DNA of 64,000 nucleotides. It comes from Vibrio sinaloensis (GTDB lineage Bacteria > Pseudomonadota > Gammaproteobacteria > Enterobacterales > Vibrionaceae). Positions within the stretch are counted from its first letter, which is position 1, and every line of letters begins with the position of its first letter. A program made the position numbers and the translations under genes. Below the pieces are notes generated by a model. That model saw nothing but the letters and a program-made list of their open reading frames with translations. It had not been told where the DNA came from and searched no databases. Shown here piece by piece: positions 44,944 through 54,490 of the stretch. Where the stretch lies: assembly GCF_000808535.1 (NCBI RefSeq), contig NZ_JWLV01000001.1, forward strand, positions 840,630 through 904,629, written 5' to 3'.

Positions 44944-47091
44944 ATGCATTTAAAGGCCTTAGCTCTGGCGACCTCCGTCTTACTTGGCGGAAGCATACCA
45001 ACCGCACTTGCAAATCAAACCGAACAACAACAGGTACAGCAGATGACAATACAATATCCGAACACCAAAACAGTGGACGTGGTGGACGAATACTTTGGCA
45101 CTCCCGTCAAAGATCCTTACCGTTGGTTGGAAGACGACCGCAGCGCAGAGACCGCAGGCTGGGTTGAAGCTCAGAACAAAGTCACCAACGACTATCTCGG
45201 CCAAATTCCGTTTCGCGACCAAATCGAGAAACGCCTTACCCAGTTGATGGACTATGAAAAAGTGGGCAGCCCTTTCAAAGAAGGGAAATACACCTACTTC
45301 TACAAAAATGATGGTCTTCAGAATCAAGATGTTCTGTATCGCCAGCTTGGTGACGGCGAGCCTGAAGTCTTCCTTGACCCAAATACGTTTAGCGAAGAAG
45401 GCACAACCTCGCTGGGTGGAACAAGTTTTTCTAAAGACGGCTCTCTGTTCGCGTACAGCATATCTGAGGGTGGCAGTGACTGGCGCAAAGTGATTGTGCT
45501 CGACACAGAAACCAAACAACAGATTGGTGAAACCTTGGTTGATGTCAAGTTCAGCGGCATTAGCTGGCTCAACAACGAAGGTTTTTACTACTCAAGTTAC
45601 GATAAACCTGAAGGCAGTGAGCTATCGGCAAAAACAGACCAACACAAGCTCTACTTCCACAAACTGGGCACCAAGCAAAGTGAAGATACGCTTGTATTCG
45701 GTGGCACAGAGCAAGAGAAACATCGCTACGTGGCAGGATACACCACAGAAGATGGTCGCTACTTGGTGATAGGCGCGATGGAATCGACGTCGGGCAACAA
45801 ACTCTACGTGAAAGACTTAACCAAGCCAGACAGCGAGCTCGTTACTGTGTTGGACCATACCGATTCAGACACTTGGATCATCGACTCGCAAGGTGACACC
45901 CTATACGTCGAGACCAACCTCGACGCACCAAATATGCGTGTTGCGAAGTTCAATCTTGCCAAGCCGCAACCTGAGCAGTGGCAAGACGTGATCGCAGAAA
46001 CCAAGCACGTGCTCAACGTCTCTACCGCAGGTGGCAATTTGTTTGCGCAATACATGGTAGATGCGACTTCACAAGTCAAACAATACGACATGGATGGCAA
46101 ATTCATTCGCGATATTGCTCTGCCTGACATCGGTAGCGCTCACGGCTTTGGCGCTAAAGAGCACGAAAGCGAGCTTTACTACACCTTTACCAACTACAAG
46201 ATGCCGGGCACAACCTACAAGCTGAACATCAAAACGGGCGAGAGCAGCGTTTATCATGAGTCAGCGGCGCCATTCGACTCCGATCTGTTTGAGTCTAAGC
46301 AAGTCTTCTACACCTCGAAAGATGGCACCAAAGTACCGATGATTTTGACCTACAAAAAAGGCATCAAACTCAATGGCACAGCGCCAACCATTCTGTATGG
46401 CTACGGCGGCTTTAACGTCAGCTTAACCCCTGGCTTTAGCCCAAGCCGCGCAGCGTGGTTAGAGCTTGGCGGCATCTACGCGGTAGCCAACCTTCGTGGC
46501 GGCGGCGAGTATGGCAAAGCGTGGCACAATGCAGGCACACAACTACAAAAGCAAAACGTATTTGATGATTTCATTGCCGCAGCAGAGTACCTGATTGATG
46601 AAGGCTACACCTCGTCAGACAAACTCGCCATTCACGGTGGTTCCAATGGCGGACTCCTCGTTGGCGCCGCAATGACGCAGCGTCCAGAGCTGTTCAAAGT
46701 GGCTCTACCAGCGGTCGGGGTACTGGATATGCTTCGCTACCATACGTTTACCGCAGGTGCTGGCTGGGCGTATGACTACGGCACCGCCGATCAAAACAAA
46801 GAGATGTTCGAGTATTTGAAAAACTACTCGCCTGTGCACAACGTGAAAGCGGGAGTTGAATACCCTGCAACAATGATTACCACCGGAGATCACGATGACC
46901 GCGTTGTACCAGCCCACTCGTATAAGTTTGCCGCGGAGTTGCAATCTAAGCAGTTTGGTCAGCAACCTAGGTTGATTCGAATCGAAACCGACGCAGGCCA
47001 TGGCGCGGGCACCCCGACCAGTAAGGTGATCGACCTTTATGCCGATATGTACAGCTTTACCCTGTTTAATATGGGGGTGAAAGCGATTTAA
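44944..47091 (+). CDS. Secreted prolyl oligopeptidase (S9A)
   Basis: 715-residue serine peptidase that cleaves short peptides after proline. A signal peptide ends near TALA (about residue 23). A seven-bladed propeller with [13 protein letters not shown] and related strips precedes the alpha/beta-hydrolase domain: Ser in [12 protein letters not shown], Asp in [11 protein letters not shown] and His in [11 protein letters not shown]. The triad is intact and length is normal. Monocistronic, ending in a terminator. Confidence 0.95.
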   Translation: MHLKALALATSVLLGGSIPTALANQTEQQQVQQMTIQYPNTKTVDVVDEYFGTPVKDPYRWLEDDRSAETAGWVEAQNKVTNDYLGQIPFRDQIEKRLTQLMDYEKVGSPFKEGKYTYFYKNDGLQNQDVLYRQLGDGEPEVFLDPNTFSEEGTTSLGGTSFSKDGSLFAYSISEGGSDWRKVIVLDTETKQQIGETLVDVKFSGISWLNNEGFYYSSYDKPEGSELSAKTDQHKLYFHKLGTKQSEDTLVFGGTEQEKHRYVAGYTTEDGRYLVIGAMESTSGNKLYVKDLTKPDSELVTVLDHTDSDTWIIDSQGDTLYVETNLDAPNMRVAKFNLAKPQPEQWQDVIAETKHVLNVSTAGGNLFAQYMVDATSQVKQYDMDGKFIRDIALPDIGSAHGFGAKEHESELYYTFTNYKMPGTTYKLNIKTGESSVYHESAAPFDSDLFESKQVFYTSKDGTKVPMILTYKKGIKLNGTAPTILYGYGGFNVSLTPGFSPSRAAWLELGGIYAVANLRGGGEYGKAWHNAGTQLQKQNVFDDFIAAAEYLIDEGYTSSDKLAIHGGSNGGLLVGAAMTQRPELFKVALPAVGVLDMLRYHTFTAGAGWAYDYGTADQNKEMFEYLKNYSPVHNVKAGVEYPATMITTGDHDDRVVPAHSYKFAAELQSKQFGQQPRLIRIETDAGHGAGTPTSKVIDLYADMYSFTLFNMGVKAI

Positions 47092-47114
47092 TCGCTTATC
47101 GCTGACTATGTTTC

Positions 47115-47142
47115 AAAAGCACCGCAACGTCGGTGCTTTTTT
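47115..47142 (+). terminator. Terminator after the prolyl oligopeptidase gene
   Basis: AAAAGCACCG (47115-47124) pairs with CGGTGCTTTT (47131-47140), with more T after it. It insulates the ABC-F leader from upstream transcription. Confidence 0.82.
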
Positions 47143-47290
47143 ATACATAATGAGCACTTATTCTCTGATTAATATGAACCGGCAGGCAAAATTTAGTCTT
47201 TAAGCTGCACATTGGTTCATCTGCCGCTAGACTCTGCCCCATCGAATCACCAAAAGTGGCAACACTTGCAACGAAATTAAGGAGGAATTT

Positions 47291-47371
47291 ATGTCTTTGT
47301 GGTGTTCAATCAACCCACGTTTTTATGGCATGAAGGACCGCTCAAGAGTTTCAGATTTCGCGCTGCGATAA
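47291..47371 (+). CDS. 26-residue leader peptide of the ABC-F gene
   Basis: ATG with a near-perfect AAGGAGGA ribosome site, encoding a 26-residue peptide that starts MSLWCSINPRFYGMK and ends FALR, then TAA. The ribosome site is far stronger than that of the ABC-F gene downstream. The last third of the ORF contains one arm of the first leader hairpin (47339-47346), so ribosomes on the ORF would open that hairpin. This is typical of regulatory leader peptides. That the peptide stalls ribosomes is inference. Confidence 0.62.
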   Translation: MSLWCSINPRFYGMKDRSRVSDFALR

Positions 47372-47487
47372 TCTCGACTTGAGCGAATAATTACCTTTCG
47401 ACGAAAACACGTCCCGAGTACTATCCCTCAAGCTCGAAGAATTATTGTCAGCTATGACAATGGCGTCTTACGCCCAGAATTCTTGAG
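47339..47487 (+). promoter_or_regulatory. Attenuator-like mRNA structure before the ABC-F gene
   Basis: Four complementary segments: 1, CGCTCAAG (47339-47346); 2, CTTGAGCG (47378-47385); 3, CTCAAG plus CTCGAAGAATT (47427-47443); 4, AATTCTTGAG (47478-47487). Segments 1:2 and 3:4 can pair, or 2:3 instead. Between 3 and 4 sit two perfect small hairpins (47444-47461 and 47462-47474). The only ribosome-site-like bases for the ABC-F ATG (GAG, 47485-47487) lie in segment 4. Confidence 0.6.
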
Positions 47488-47493
47488 AACATT

Positions 47494-49230
47494 ATGAGTA
47501 CTTTTTTAACTGCACAATCACTAACCCTCTCTCACACAGCAACACCCATCTTCAAAGATCTAACGTTTACGATTCATCGTGGCGACAAAATTGGTCTTAT
47601 CGGTCATAACGGCTGTGGTAAAAGCTCCCTACTCAAACTGCTTAGCGGTCAATTTGAACCAAGCCAAGGCACGGTTGCCAGAGCCAGTTCATGTTTGATG
47701 CGTTATGTTGAACAGCATTTACCTGAATCTTTAAGCACACATTCCGTATTGGACGCGTTAGCGGAATCCTTATCCGATGATGAGATTTGGCGCGCCGAAC
47801 TCTTATTGGATGAACTAGGCTTTTCGACCACAGAGCGACAAATGCCGGTTGAGAATTGCAGCGGTGGTCAGCAAATGCGACTGCTGCTTGCGCGTGCGAT
47901 TATCCATCAACCTGACTTACTGCTTCTGGATGAACCAAGCAACCACTTGGACTTGCCATCGCTCCTTTGGTTAGAGCAATTCCTCTCAAGCTGGAAAGGC
48001 TCATTCGTGTTGGTATCTCACGATCAAACCTTACTCGATCGCGTCACCAACACCACTTGGGTCATGCGAGATCGCGCTCTGCATCATTTCTCTCTGCCTT
48101 GTTCTCAAGCAAGACAAACATTGAAAGAGAAAGATGAAACCGATCAACTTCGCCATGCCAGCGAGCAGAAAGAGATCGACCGAATCGAAAAAAGCGCCAA
48201 GCGTTTAGCCACTTGGGGCAAAGTCTACGATAACGAAGATCTTGCTCGAAAAGCCAAGACCATGTTTGCGCGCAAAGAACGTTTAGAGGAAGAACAAACC
48301 GAACTGACAGAAGGCACACCGTGGGCGCTACAACTTCAAGGTGAATCAATGCCAGCCAATCGACTGTTAGAGGTTTTGCCTTTCTCGGTAACGCCACCCA
48401 ACAGTGATTATCATTTGTTTGATATGGCAGAAATGCGCGTCAAAAGTGGCGACCGAATTGCCGTTTTAGGCAGTAATGGTTGCGGTAAATCGACTTTGTT
48501 GAATCTGCTTTATCGTCAGTATGAAACCATCCAAACCGACCTAGGCAACCAACATGAGAGTGTAACTTTCCACGACCGCTGCCGCTTGGGTTACTACGAT
48601 CAATCCCTAAAGCAACTCGACGATGCTCACTCCATCACAGATGCGTTGCAGTCGTTTGCCGGCATCAGCAGTGAACAGGCAAAACGTTCGCTAATTGGTG
48701 CAGGGTTCGAGTACGCAAGACACGAACAGAAAGTCGTCAGTCTAAGTGGTGGAGAGCGAGCAAGGCTGCTGTTTGTGGGCTTAACCCTCGCTCGGTATCA
48801 CATGCTGTTTTTAGATGAACCGACCAACCATTTGGATATGGAAGGCAAAGAAGAGCTGATTGAAACTTTGCAAAGCTTCGAAGGTGCCGCCCTGTTGGTG
48901 AGTCACGACCGAAGCCTGATAGAGCAGAGCTGTAATCGATTCTGGTTTATTGAAAATGGTTTACTGACCGAGTACCTGTCTGCGGAAGAGGTGTACCAAC
49001 GCATAACCGAGACTTCTCCAAAATCTGCCATGTCGCATCATGCAAACGATGCTGTGGCAGTTGAAGCCGAAACAAGCGCCGATGAGCAATCCGAAGAGCA
49101 AATGCTGGAAAGGCTGTTGGAACTGGAAACCTTGCTGGAAGCGGATCTAGGGCGAAAACCTAAGCATCAAAAACCAGCGATGCAAAAGCAGTGGCAGCAA
49201 GAGATCTCGCAGATTATGGAGCAGCTTTAA
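47494..49230 (+). CDS. ABC-F family ATPase (translation factor / possible ribosome protection)
   Basis: 578 residues with two ATPase domains and no membrane part. Domain 1 has Walker A GHNGCGKSS, an atypical signature CSGGQQMRL and Walker B LLLLDEPSNHLD. A charged helical linker (about residues 205-270, WGKVYDNEDLARKAK) follows. Domain 2 has GSNGCGKST, LSGGERARLL and LFLDEPTNHLD, and a coiled-coil tail comes last. ABC-F proteins act on the ribosomal E/P site as translation factors or antibiotic protectors. The leader peptide and attenuator upstream are unlike the housekeeping members and suggest drug-inducible control. Which subfamily is not clear by eye. Confidence 0.9.
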   Translation: MSTFLTAQSLTLSHTATPIFKDLTFTIHRGDKIGLIGHNGCGKSSLLKLLSGQFEPSQGTVARASSCLMRYVEQHLPESLSTHSVLDALAESLSDDEIWRAELLLDELGFSTTERQMPVENCSGGQQMRLLLARAIIHQPDLLLLDEPSNHLDLPSLLWLEQFLSSWKGSFVLVSHDQTLLDRVTNTTWVMRDRALHHFSLPCSQARQTLKEKDETDQLRHASEQKEIDRIEKSAKRLATWGKVYDNEDLARKAKTMFARKERLEEEQTELTEGTPWALQLQGESMPANRLLEVLPFSVTPPNSDYHLFDMAEMRVKSGDRIAVLGSNGCGKSTLLNLLYRQYETIQTDLGNQHESVTFHDRCRLGYYDQSLKQLDDAHSITDALQSFAGISSEQAKRSLIGAGFEYARHEQKVVSLSGGERARLLFVGLTLARYHMLFLDEPTNHLDMEGKEELIETLQSFEGAALLVSHDRSLIEQSCNRFWFIENGLLTEYLSAEEVYQRITETSPKSAMSHHANDAVAVEAETSADEQSEEQMLERLLELETLLEADLGRKPKHQKPAMQKQWQQEISQIMEQL

Positions 49231-49253
49231 CACCAAATGGTATAGCCCAAAAA

Positions 49254-49286
49254 ACACAAGGCCAGAGTCTGACTCTGGCCTTGTGT
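49254..49286. terminator. 15-base-stem terminator between ABC-F and XRE genes
   Basis: The 15-base arms 49254-49268 and 49272-49286 pair perfectly (core AAGGCCAGAGT). A T run on the minus strand ends the XRE/DUF2975 transcript; it also lies 24 bases after the ABC-F stop. Confidence 0.85.
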
Positions 49287-49307
49287 TATCAATGGAATCA
49301 TCACCAA

Positions 49308-49535
49308 TTAGAGAGATTCTATCTCTTCAGTGCTTGGCACATATTCCAAAATATCCCCGGGTTGGCAATCGAGATGCTTGCAGATAGCTTCCAGCGTCGC
49401 CAGCTTTACCGCTTTCGCACGCCCGTTTTTCAGTATCGACAAGTTTTGCTCGGTAATGCCCACCCGTTTTGCTAACTCATTTGAGCGCATTTTCCGTTTG
49501 GCTAACATTACGTCAAGATTGATTACAATCGCCAT
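49308..49535 (-). CDS. Small XRE/YozG-type helix-turn-helix regulator
   Basis: 75 residues, almost entirely a Cro/C1 helix-turn-helix (MRSNELAKRVGITEQNLSIL, LATLEAICKHLDCQPGDIL). This YozG-like type is usually encoded beside a DUF2975 membrane protein, as here: the start lies 10 bases after the DUF2975 stop, so the two are coupled. It probably controls its own operon. Confidence 0.9.
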   Translation of the reverse strand: MAIVINLDVMLAKRKMRSNELAKRVGITEQNLSILKNGRAKAVKLATLEAICKHLDCQPGDILEYVPSTEEIESL

Positions 49536-49545
49536 ATTTGTTCCG

Positions 49546-50073
49546 TTAAATCGTCAGCTCACTTTCTTGTTGAAGTTCTGCTGCTCTTTCCATTACCACC
49601 GCGATAACACGGACAATAAAACCGATTACCATCATTGTGATGTCCACGTCATCGACTTGTACCGAAAAGTACCAAGACTCACCATTGTACGATAAAGCGA
49701 GGCTAAGCAGTAGGTCACTCAACGCACCAATAAAAGGAGTTGCGATCAATAAGTAACTCAGTTTCTTGTAACAGCAGGCATTTTTCTGCTCAAAAATCTG
49801 GCCTTGCTCGTAGAGTCTGAACAACACGATCAACTGCCACAGCATCGCCATTGTCAAAAATGCAGAGAACATACTCGGGATATACCCGACCAATGAGCGA
49901 GTGACCGACAAGGGTAACTCCACCTCAACAGGGAAGCCAGCGGTAAACCATTGCGCATTAAACATGGTGGCGCTAAACCATAAAGTGGTATCAAGTGCAG
50001 CGACGAAAAAGAAAGAAAACCAAAACAAAATAAGCAACTTACGACTAAAAGTACTAATGGATTGGTGCGACAT
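49546..50073 (-). CDS. DUF2975 membrane protein
   Basis: 175 residues with four membrane helices (LLILFWFSFFFVAALD; FSAFLTMAMLWQLIVLF; LSYLLIATPFIGALSDLLL; ITMMVIGFIVRVIAVVM) and the YEQGQIFEQKNACCYKKL loop typical of DUF2975. The ATG at 50073 has GAGG upstream; 50085 is an alternative. First gene of a pair with the XRE regulator. Function in the family is unknown. Confidence 0.87.
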   Translation of the reverse strand: MSHQSISTFSRKLLILFWFSFFFVAALDTTLWFSATMFNAQWFTAGFPVEVELPLSVTRSLVGYIPSMFSAFLTMAMLWQLIVLFRLYEQGQIFEQKNACCYKKLSYLLIATPFIGALSDLLLSLALSYNGESWYFSVQVDDVDITMMVIGFIVRVIAVVMERAAELQQESELTI

Positions 50074-50234
50074 AGTAAGCCTCATAACAAATAATTCATG
50101 TGTATATTAGTGGCCAAACCATAAATAAACAATAAAAACTTATCGTTTTACGATAATTTTTTATTGATTTAATCGACACTAACATTTACCTTATAAATCA
50201 AATTTAGCTCAACCATTGATTATTTGAGGTCCCT

Positions 50235-50579
50235 ATGTCACTAAAACACTCCGCCTTGAGCACCTTAATGATTTTGTTCTCTTGCTCTGCAATGGCAGAT
50301 GATGCGTTGTTAAAAAGCATCGAGGCCAATAACTACCTGATCGACTCGATGAGTAAGCTCGACAGTCCATCTAGCCTACCCGGCCAACAAGGATTTGCTG
50401 GACACGACTGCTATGGTTCCACCAGCCGACCATTCAGTGGCAGTGGCATGTCAGCAGTCCATGGCAGCACAGATTGTTACGTGACGGAGTATGATTTGGG
50501 CGATAGCAATATGAAGACTTACTATCATAGTGATGCTTATGGAAGTTACGGGGTTGGATTCTCTTGGAGCTTTGAATAA
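50235..50579 (+). CDS. Small exported protein of unknown function
   Basis: 114 residues with a signal peptide (cleavage near SAMA, about residue 22). The mature part is rich in Ser, Gly, Tyr and Asp, has two Cys (HDCYGST, TDCYVTEY) that may form a disulfide, and ends FSWSFE. GAGGT lies before the ATG. No family is recognised. Confidence 0.7.
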   Translation: MSLKHSALSTLMILFSCSAMADDALLKSIEANNYLIDSMSKLDSPSSLPGQQGFAGHDCYGSTSRPFSGSGMSAVHGSTDCYVTEYDLGDSNMKTYYHSDAYGSYGVGFSWSFE

Positions 50580-50771
50580 CACAAGCGTCAGCGCAAAACG
50601 ACACCGCGCAAACTAAAGTAAGGCTCAGGTTGGTCTAAACGGAGACTAGCCTAAATAAAAATATCTTTTTATTCATAATGTTAAAGTCCAGTCAGTGCGG
50701 CATCTCTCAGATCATCGTTCGGTTTTCTTTTACCATCCCAGCAAAGAGTTCCTAGCAAGATCTGAGGCGAT

Positions 50772-51728
50772 ATGCGTAAAATAAATGACTTTGACTTAAA
50801 GCTGCTCCACCTATTTCTTACCATCGCCGACTCCGGCGGCTTTTCCGCAGCGCAATTCAAACTCAACATGCATCAGTCTACAATCAGTACCAGAATGAAT
50901 GATTTGGAGACCCGCTTGGGGATGACGCTGTGCCATCGAGGACGTCGAGGATTTCGGCTCACGCCCGATGGTTTGAAGGTGTACCAACTTAGCAAGCAAC
51001 TGTTCGACAATATTCATTGCTTTGAGAATCAGCTTGATGACATTCGCAAGATTTCTCATGGGCACGTTAAATTGGCGCTTACCGACAACCTTGCCACCAA
51101 CCCAAAATGTCGCATTCAGCATGCGATTGGCAGTTTTTGTCACGATCACCCGAAAGTCACCCTCGACACTGATATTTGGGATTCCTACAAGATAGAAATG
51201 AAACTGCTTGAAGGAGAAATTGACTTGGGTGTCACTTCGTCGGAAGTGCAAAAAGATGGACTCAACTACCACCTGTTGTTCAACGAGAAACAGTGCCTAT
51301 ATTGTACGCCCGATCACCCTATCTTGAACCTAAAGCATGAAATCACGACCCAAGACTTGATTCGATTTCCTATCGTCGATCGCGGCTTGCCGCACAAGAT
51401 TACGCCGTTCAGTGACACAAAAAACCTATCCCATCTTGCCAGTAGCACCAACATGGAAGCCACCGCGCATTTGATTCTCTCTGGTACTTTTGTCGGCTAC
51501 TTACCCGATCACTATGCCGAAATATGGGAACTACGGGGAAAAATGGTCAAGATCAACGCGCCATCGTTGGAGTATCTCGCATCGTTTCACCTGACAACGT
51601 TGGACTCACAGGAACGCTCTCTCGCGGCCACGGAGTTGATGAATAAAATTGCTGCTGTTCATTCATTAAAACACAACCCGCGTGCCGAAAGCCCTGTTTT
51701 GAACTCAACAAACATCGCCAACAGCTAA
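50772..51728 (+). CDS. LysR-family regulator of the racemase/transporter genes
   Basis: 318 residues. The helix-turn-helix is near the N-terminus (FSAAQFKLNMHQSTISTRM) and an effector domain with EIDLGVTSSEVQKDGL follows. It lies in the same direction as the racemase-like and YfcC genes, 180 bases upstream of them, so it is probably their regulator. A long inverted repeat follows its stop. Confidence 0.92.
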   Translation: MRKINDFDLKLLHLFLTIADSGGFSAAQFKLNMHQSTISTRMNDLETRLGMTLCHRGRRGFRLTPDGLKVYQLSKQLFDNIHCFENQLDDIRKISHGHVKLALTDNLATNPKCRIQHAIGSFCHDHPKVTLDTDIWDSYKIEMKLLEGEIDLGVTSSEVQKDGLNYHLLFNEKQCLYCTPDHPILNLKHEITTQDLIRFPIVDRGLPHKITPFSDTKNLSHLASSTNMEATAHLILSGTFVGYLPDHYAEIWELRGKMVKINAPSLEYLASFHLTTLDSQERSLAATELMNKIAAVHSLKHNPRAESPVLNSTNIANS

Positions 51729-51747
51729 GCCTCATCAGCCATTGCGT

Positions 51748-51791
51748 ATATTTGATGGCAAAGCACATCCATCGGCTTTGCCAACAAATAT
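51748..51791. repeat. 17-base imperfect inverted repeat between LysR and racemase genes
   Basis: Arms 51748-51764 and 51775-51791 pair at 16 of 17 positions around a 10-base spacer. There is no T tail. It lies between the LysR stop and the racemase start, so it may be an operator or an mRNA structure. Confidence 0.6.
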
Positions 51792-51908
51792 GCGCATAAT
51801 ATCTAACATCGAAAACTGGCAAAGTATCTATAAATAACCCGTTATTTATCTTACCCATCAAAAAGCGCCAAATGCATATAAATATCACAATTCAACATAG
51901 GTATTTAT

Positions 51909-52973
51909 ATGGACCATTACCCATGCATTAATATTCATTTGGATACGATCACCCACAATGCACACAATCTGGTTAGCGCGTGCGAGCGCTTTGGTGTTAA
52001 ACCCGCAGGCGTCACCAAACTCGCCTGTGCCTATCCGGAAGTGGGAGAAGCGATCCTCGCCGGAGGCATTGGCATTCTCGCCGACTCTAGAATTCAAAAC
52101 CTGAAAAAACTTCGTCACCTTGATGGTGAAACCATGCTGCTGAGAATTCCAGCCATTAGCCAAGCAAGAGAAGTAGTGCAATACGCGGATATCTCTCTCA
52201 ACTCAGAGCTAGAAACTCTTCAAGCACTGGCGGTCGAAGCGGTCAAACAGCACAAGCTCCATCAAGTCATTATCATGCATGACATGGGAGACCTTCGTGA
52301 AGGTTCGTTCTACCAAGAGGAAACTTTACAGCTGGCGCGAGAAGTTATGAAACTTGAAGGGCTTCAATTAGTTGGCCTTGGCACTAACCTCGCCTGCTAC
52401 GGTGGTGTTGAACCTTCAATAGACAACCAAACCCAGTTGATTGCACTGGCGCAGCAGATCGAAACAGAACACAACATCACGTTGAGTTACCTCTCAGGGG
52501 CAAGCTCTGCTGGGCTACCTTTAATGCTACGCGGTGAACTCCCCAAAGGCATCAACCAGCTAAGACTTGGCGCTTCTGTGCTTATGGGCATCGGATTAAA
52601 TGACGACCCTGTGCCCAACACCCGCCAAGACACCTTTGATTTAACGGCTGAGATTGTCGAAATCAAAGTAAAACCTTCCGTACCTGCCGAATCAACCGCA
52701 CTAGATGCTTTTGGCCACAAACCTACCTTCACCGATCGCGGTCTTCGCAAACGCGCGATTTGTGCCATCGGCAAGCAAGATATCGATATCAGCCAAATGA
52801 CCCCAAAAGATAGGAACATCATTGTGATTGGCGGCAGTAGCGATCACCTTATTCTCGACATCAACGACAGCGATATGCCTTACCACGTGGGCAGCCTCAT
52901 TGAGTTTGAGCTCTCATACGGCGGCGTATTGCAGTGCATGACTTCCGAATACATCACCAAACGTTTTCTCTAG
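51909..52973 (+). CDS. Alanine/ornithine racemase-family PLP enzyme
   Basis: 354-residue fold-type III pyridoxal-phosphate protein resembling ornithine racemase and YhfX-type proteins. The N-terminal barrel starts INIHLDTITHNAHNLV, and the cofactor Lys is probably in PAGVTKLACAYPEVGEAI. HDMGDLREG, GTNLACYGG and LSGASSAGLPLM follow. The next gene, 46 bases on, is a YfcC-type carrier, which suggests uptake or exchange of a basic amino acid together with its racemisation. The amino acid is inferred. Confidence 0.83.
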   Translation: MDHYPCINIHLDTITHNAHNLVSACERFGVKPAGVTKLACAYPEVGEAILAGGIGILADSRIQNLKKLRHLDGETMLLRIPAISQAREVVQYADISLNSELETLQALAVEAVKQHKLHQVIIMHDMGDLREGSFYQEETLQLAREVMKLEGLQLVGLGTNLACYGGVEPSIDNQTQLIALAQQIETEHNITLSYLSGASSAGLPLMLRGELPKGINQLRLGASVLMGIGLNDDPVPNTRQDTFDLTAEIVEIKVKPSVPAESTALDAFGHKPTFTDRGLRKRAICAIGKQDIDISQMTPKDRNIIVIGGSSDHLILDINDSDMPYHVGSLIEFELSYGGVLQCMTSEYITKRFL

Positions 52974-53019
52974 AACTTCATTGAGCAGTGCGAGTACAAA
53001 CGCTCGTTAAGGACACACT

Positions 53020-54438
53020 ATGTTCAAAATAAAGAAATTTCCCAACACCTTTACCATTCTTTTTCTGTTGATCGCCTTTTTCGCCACCCTCACTTACTTG
53101 TTGCCCGCAGGAAAATATACCCGAGAGATGAACGAGAACTTAGGCAGAGAAGTCCCGGTTCCCGGCTCCTATCATGTGATTGAGTCATCTCCACAAGGTT
53201 TCTTTGACACGCTAATGGCACCGATTTCTGGTTTCTATGACCCTGCATCTGGGCTGATTGGCGCAATCGATGTGAGCCTGTTTGTGCTTATGGTGGGCGG
53301 TTTTCTTGGCATCGTGACACAAACAGGCGCGATCGACACGGGTATCGCGCGGATTATGGTGCGTTTAAAGGGCAGAGAGATTTACATGATTCCCATCTTG
53401 ATGGTGCTGTTTGCATTAGGTGGAACCTCATATGGCATGGCAGAAGAATCTCTCGCGTTTTACGGTTTGTTGATTCCGATTTTCATGACCGCTCGCTTTG
53501 ATCCTATGGTCGCCGTCGCCGTTATCTTCGTGGGTACAGGGGTCGGAACATTAGGCTCAACCATTAACCCGTTTGGCACTGTGATTGCCTCTAACGCAGC
53601 GAGCGTCGATTTCATTAGTGGCATTGAGCTCAGATTCGCCATTCTCGCCATTGCTTTAGTCGTTTCAATCGCTTACGTGATGCGTTATGCAAAGAAAGTT
53701 CAAAACAACCCAGAGCTTTCTTTGCTTGCTAACCTGCGCAAAGAAAACGAAAAGCACTTTCTTGGTGACAAAGATCCAAGCGCGCAGTTACCAGAACTCA
53801 CAGGTTCGCAGAAGGGGGTATTGGTTCTATTCATTCTCACCTTTGCCATCATGATTTATGGCGTCTCCGCACTCGGTTGGTGGATGGCAGAGATGGCGAC
53901 CCTGTTTATCTTTATGGGTATTCTGTGTGGTATTGTGGGCCGTTTAGGCGAAGAAAAGCTGATCAACGCTTTCGTTGCTGGGGCTGCCGATTTGATTGGC
54001 GTCGCGCTGATTGTTGGCGTGGCTCGCGGTATCGTTGTGGTCATGGAAGCGGGCAACATCACCGATACCATTCTTCACTATGCAGAAGGTCTGGTTGCAG
54101 GTAAAAGTTCGGTACTCTTTATCAATACCGTTTACGTAATTGAAATGATGCTGTCTTTTATTGTCCCATCAACGTCTGGTCTTGCCGTCATGAGCATGCC
54201 AATCTTGGCGCCACTGAGTGATTTTGCCAACACAGGCCGAGAGCTTGTCGTGACTGCGTTTATGAGCGGTATTGGTACGATTCTGTTTATCACCCCGACC
54301 TATGGAGTATTGATGGGCGGTTTGGCGATTGCTCGAATTCCTTACATTACTTGGCTCAAATTTATTGCGCCTCTGGTGGCTTTCTTTGTCGTCCTTAATA
54401 GCGTTGTGCTCTCGCTTGGCGTCTCAATGGCAGGCTAA
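53020..54438 (+). CDS. YfcC-family membrane transporter
   Basis: 472 residues with about 12 membrane helices. Family strips: TYLLPAGKYTRE, FALGGTSYGMAEESLAFYG and GTLGSTINPFGTVIASNAA, and FIVPSTSGLAVMSMPILAP near the C-terminus. YfcC/ArcD-like carriers move dicarboxylates or basic amino acids and peptides. AAGGA precedes the ATG. Second gene after the racemase-like enzyme, then a terminator. Confidence 0.9.
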   Translation: MFKIKKFPNTFTILFLLIAFFATLTYLLPAGKYTREMNENLGREVPVPGSYHVIESSPQGFFDTLMAPISGFYDPASGLIGAIDVSLFVLMVGGFLGIVTQTGAIDTGIARIMVRLKGREIYMIPILMVLFALGGTSYGMAEESLAFYGLLIPIFMTARFDPMVAVAVIFVGTGVGTLGSTINPFGTVIASNAASVDFISGIELRFAILAIALVVSIAYVMRYAKKVQNNPELSLLANLRKENEKHFLGDKDPSAQLPELTGSQKGVLVLFILTFAIMIYGVSALGWWMAEMATLFIFMGILCGIVGRLGEEKLINAFVAGAADLIGVALIVGVARGIVVVMEAGNITDTILHYAEGLVAGKSSVLFINTVYVIEMMLSFIVPSTSGLAVMSMPILAPLSDFANTGRELVVTAFMSGIGTILFITPTYGVLMGGLAIARIPYITWLKFIAPLVAFFVVLNSVVLSLGVSMAG

Positions 54439-54490
54439 TCAAGGGGTCGTCTGCTAACAACTCACATAAATCGTTCTAATAAAAATAACA

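Noticed and set aside
44980..45519. 179-codon minus-strand frame opposite the prolyl oligopeptidase gene
   Set aside because: It is antisense to conserved propeller sequence, with no ribosome site and no family resemblance.
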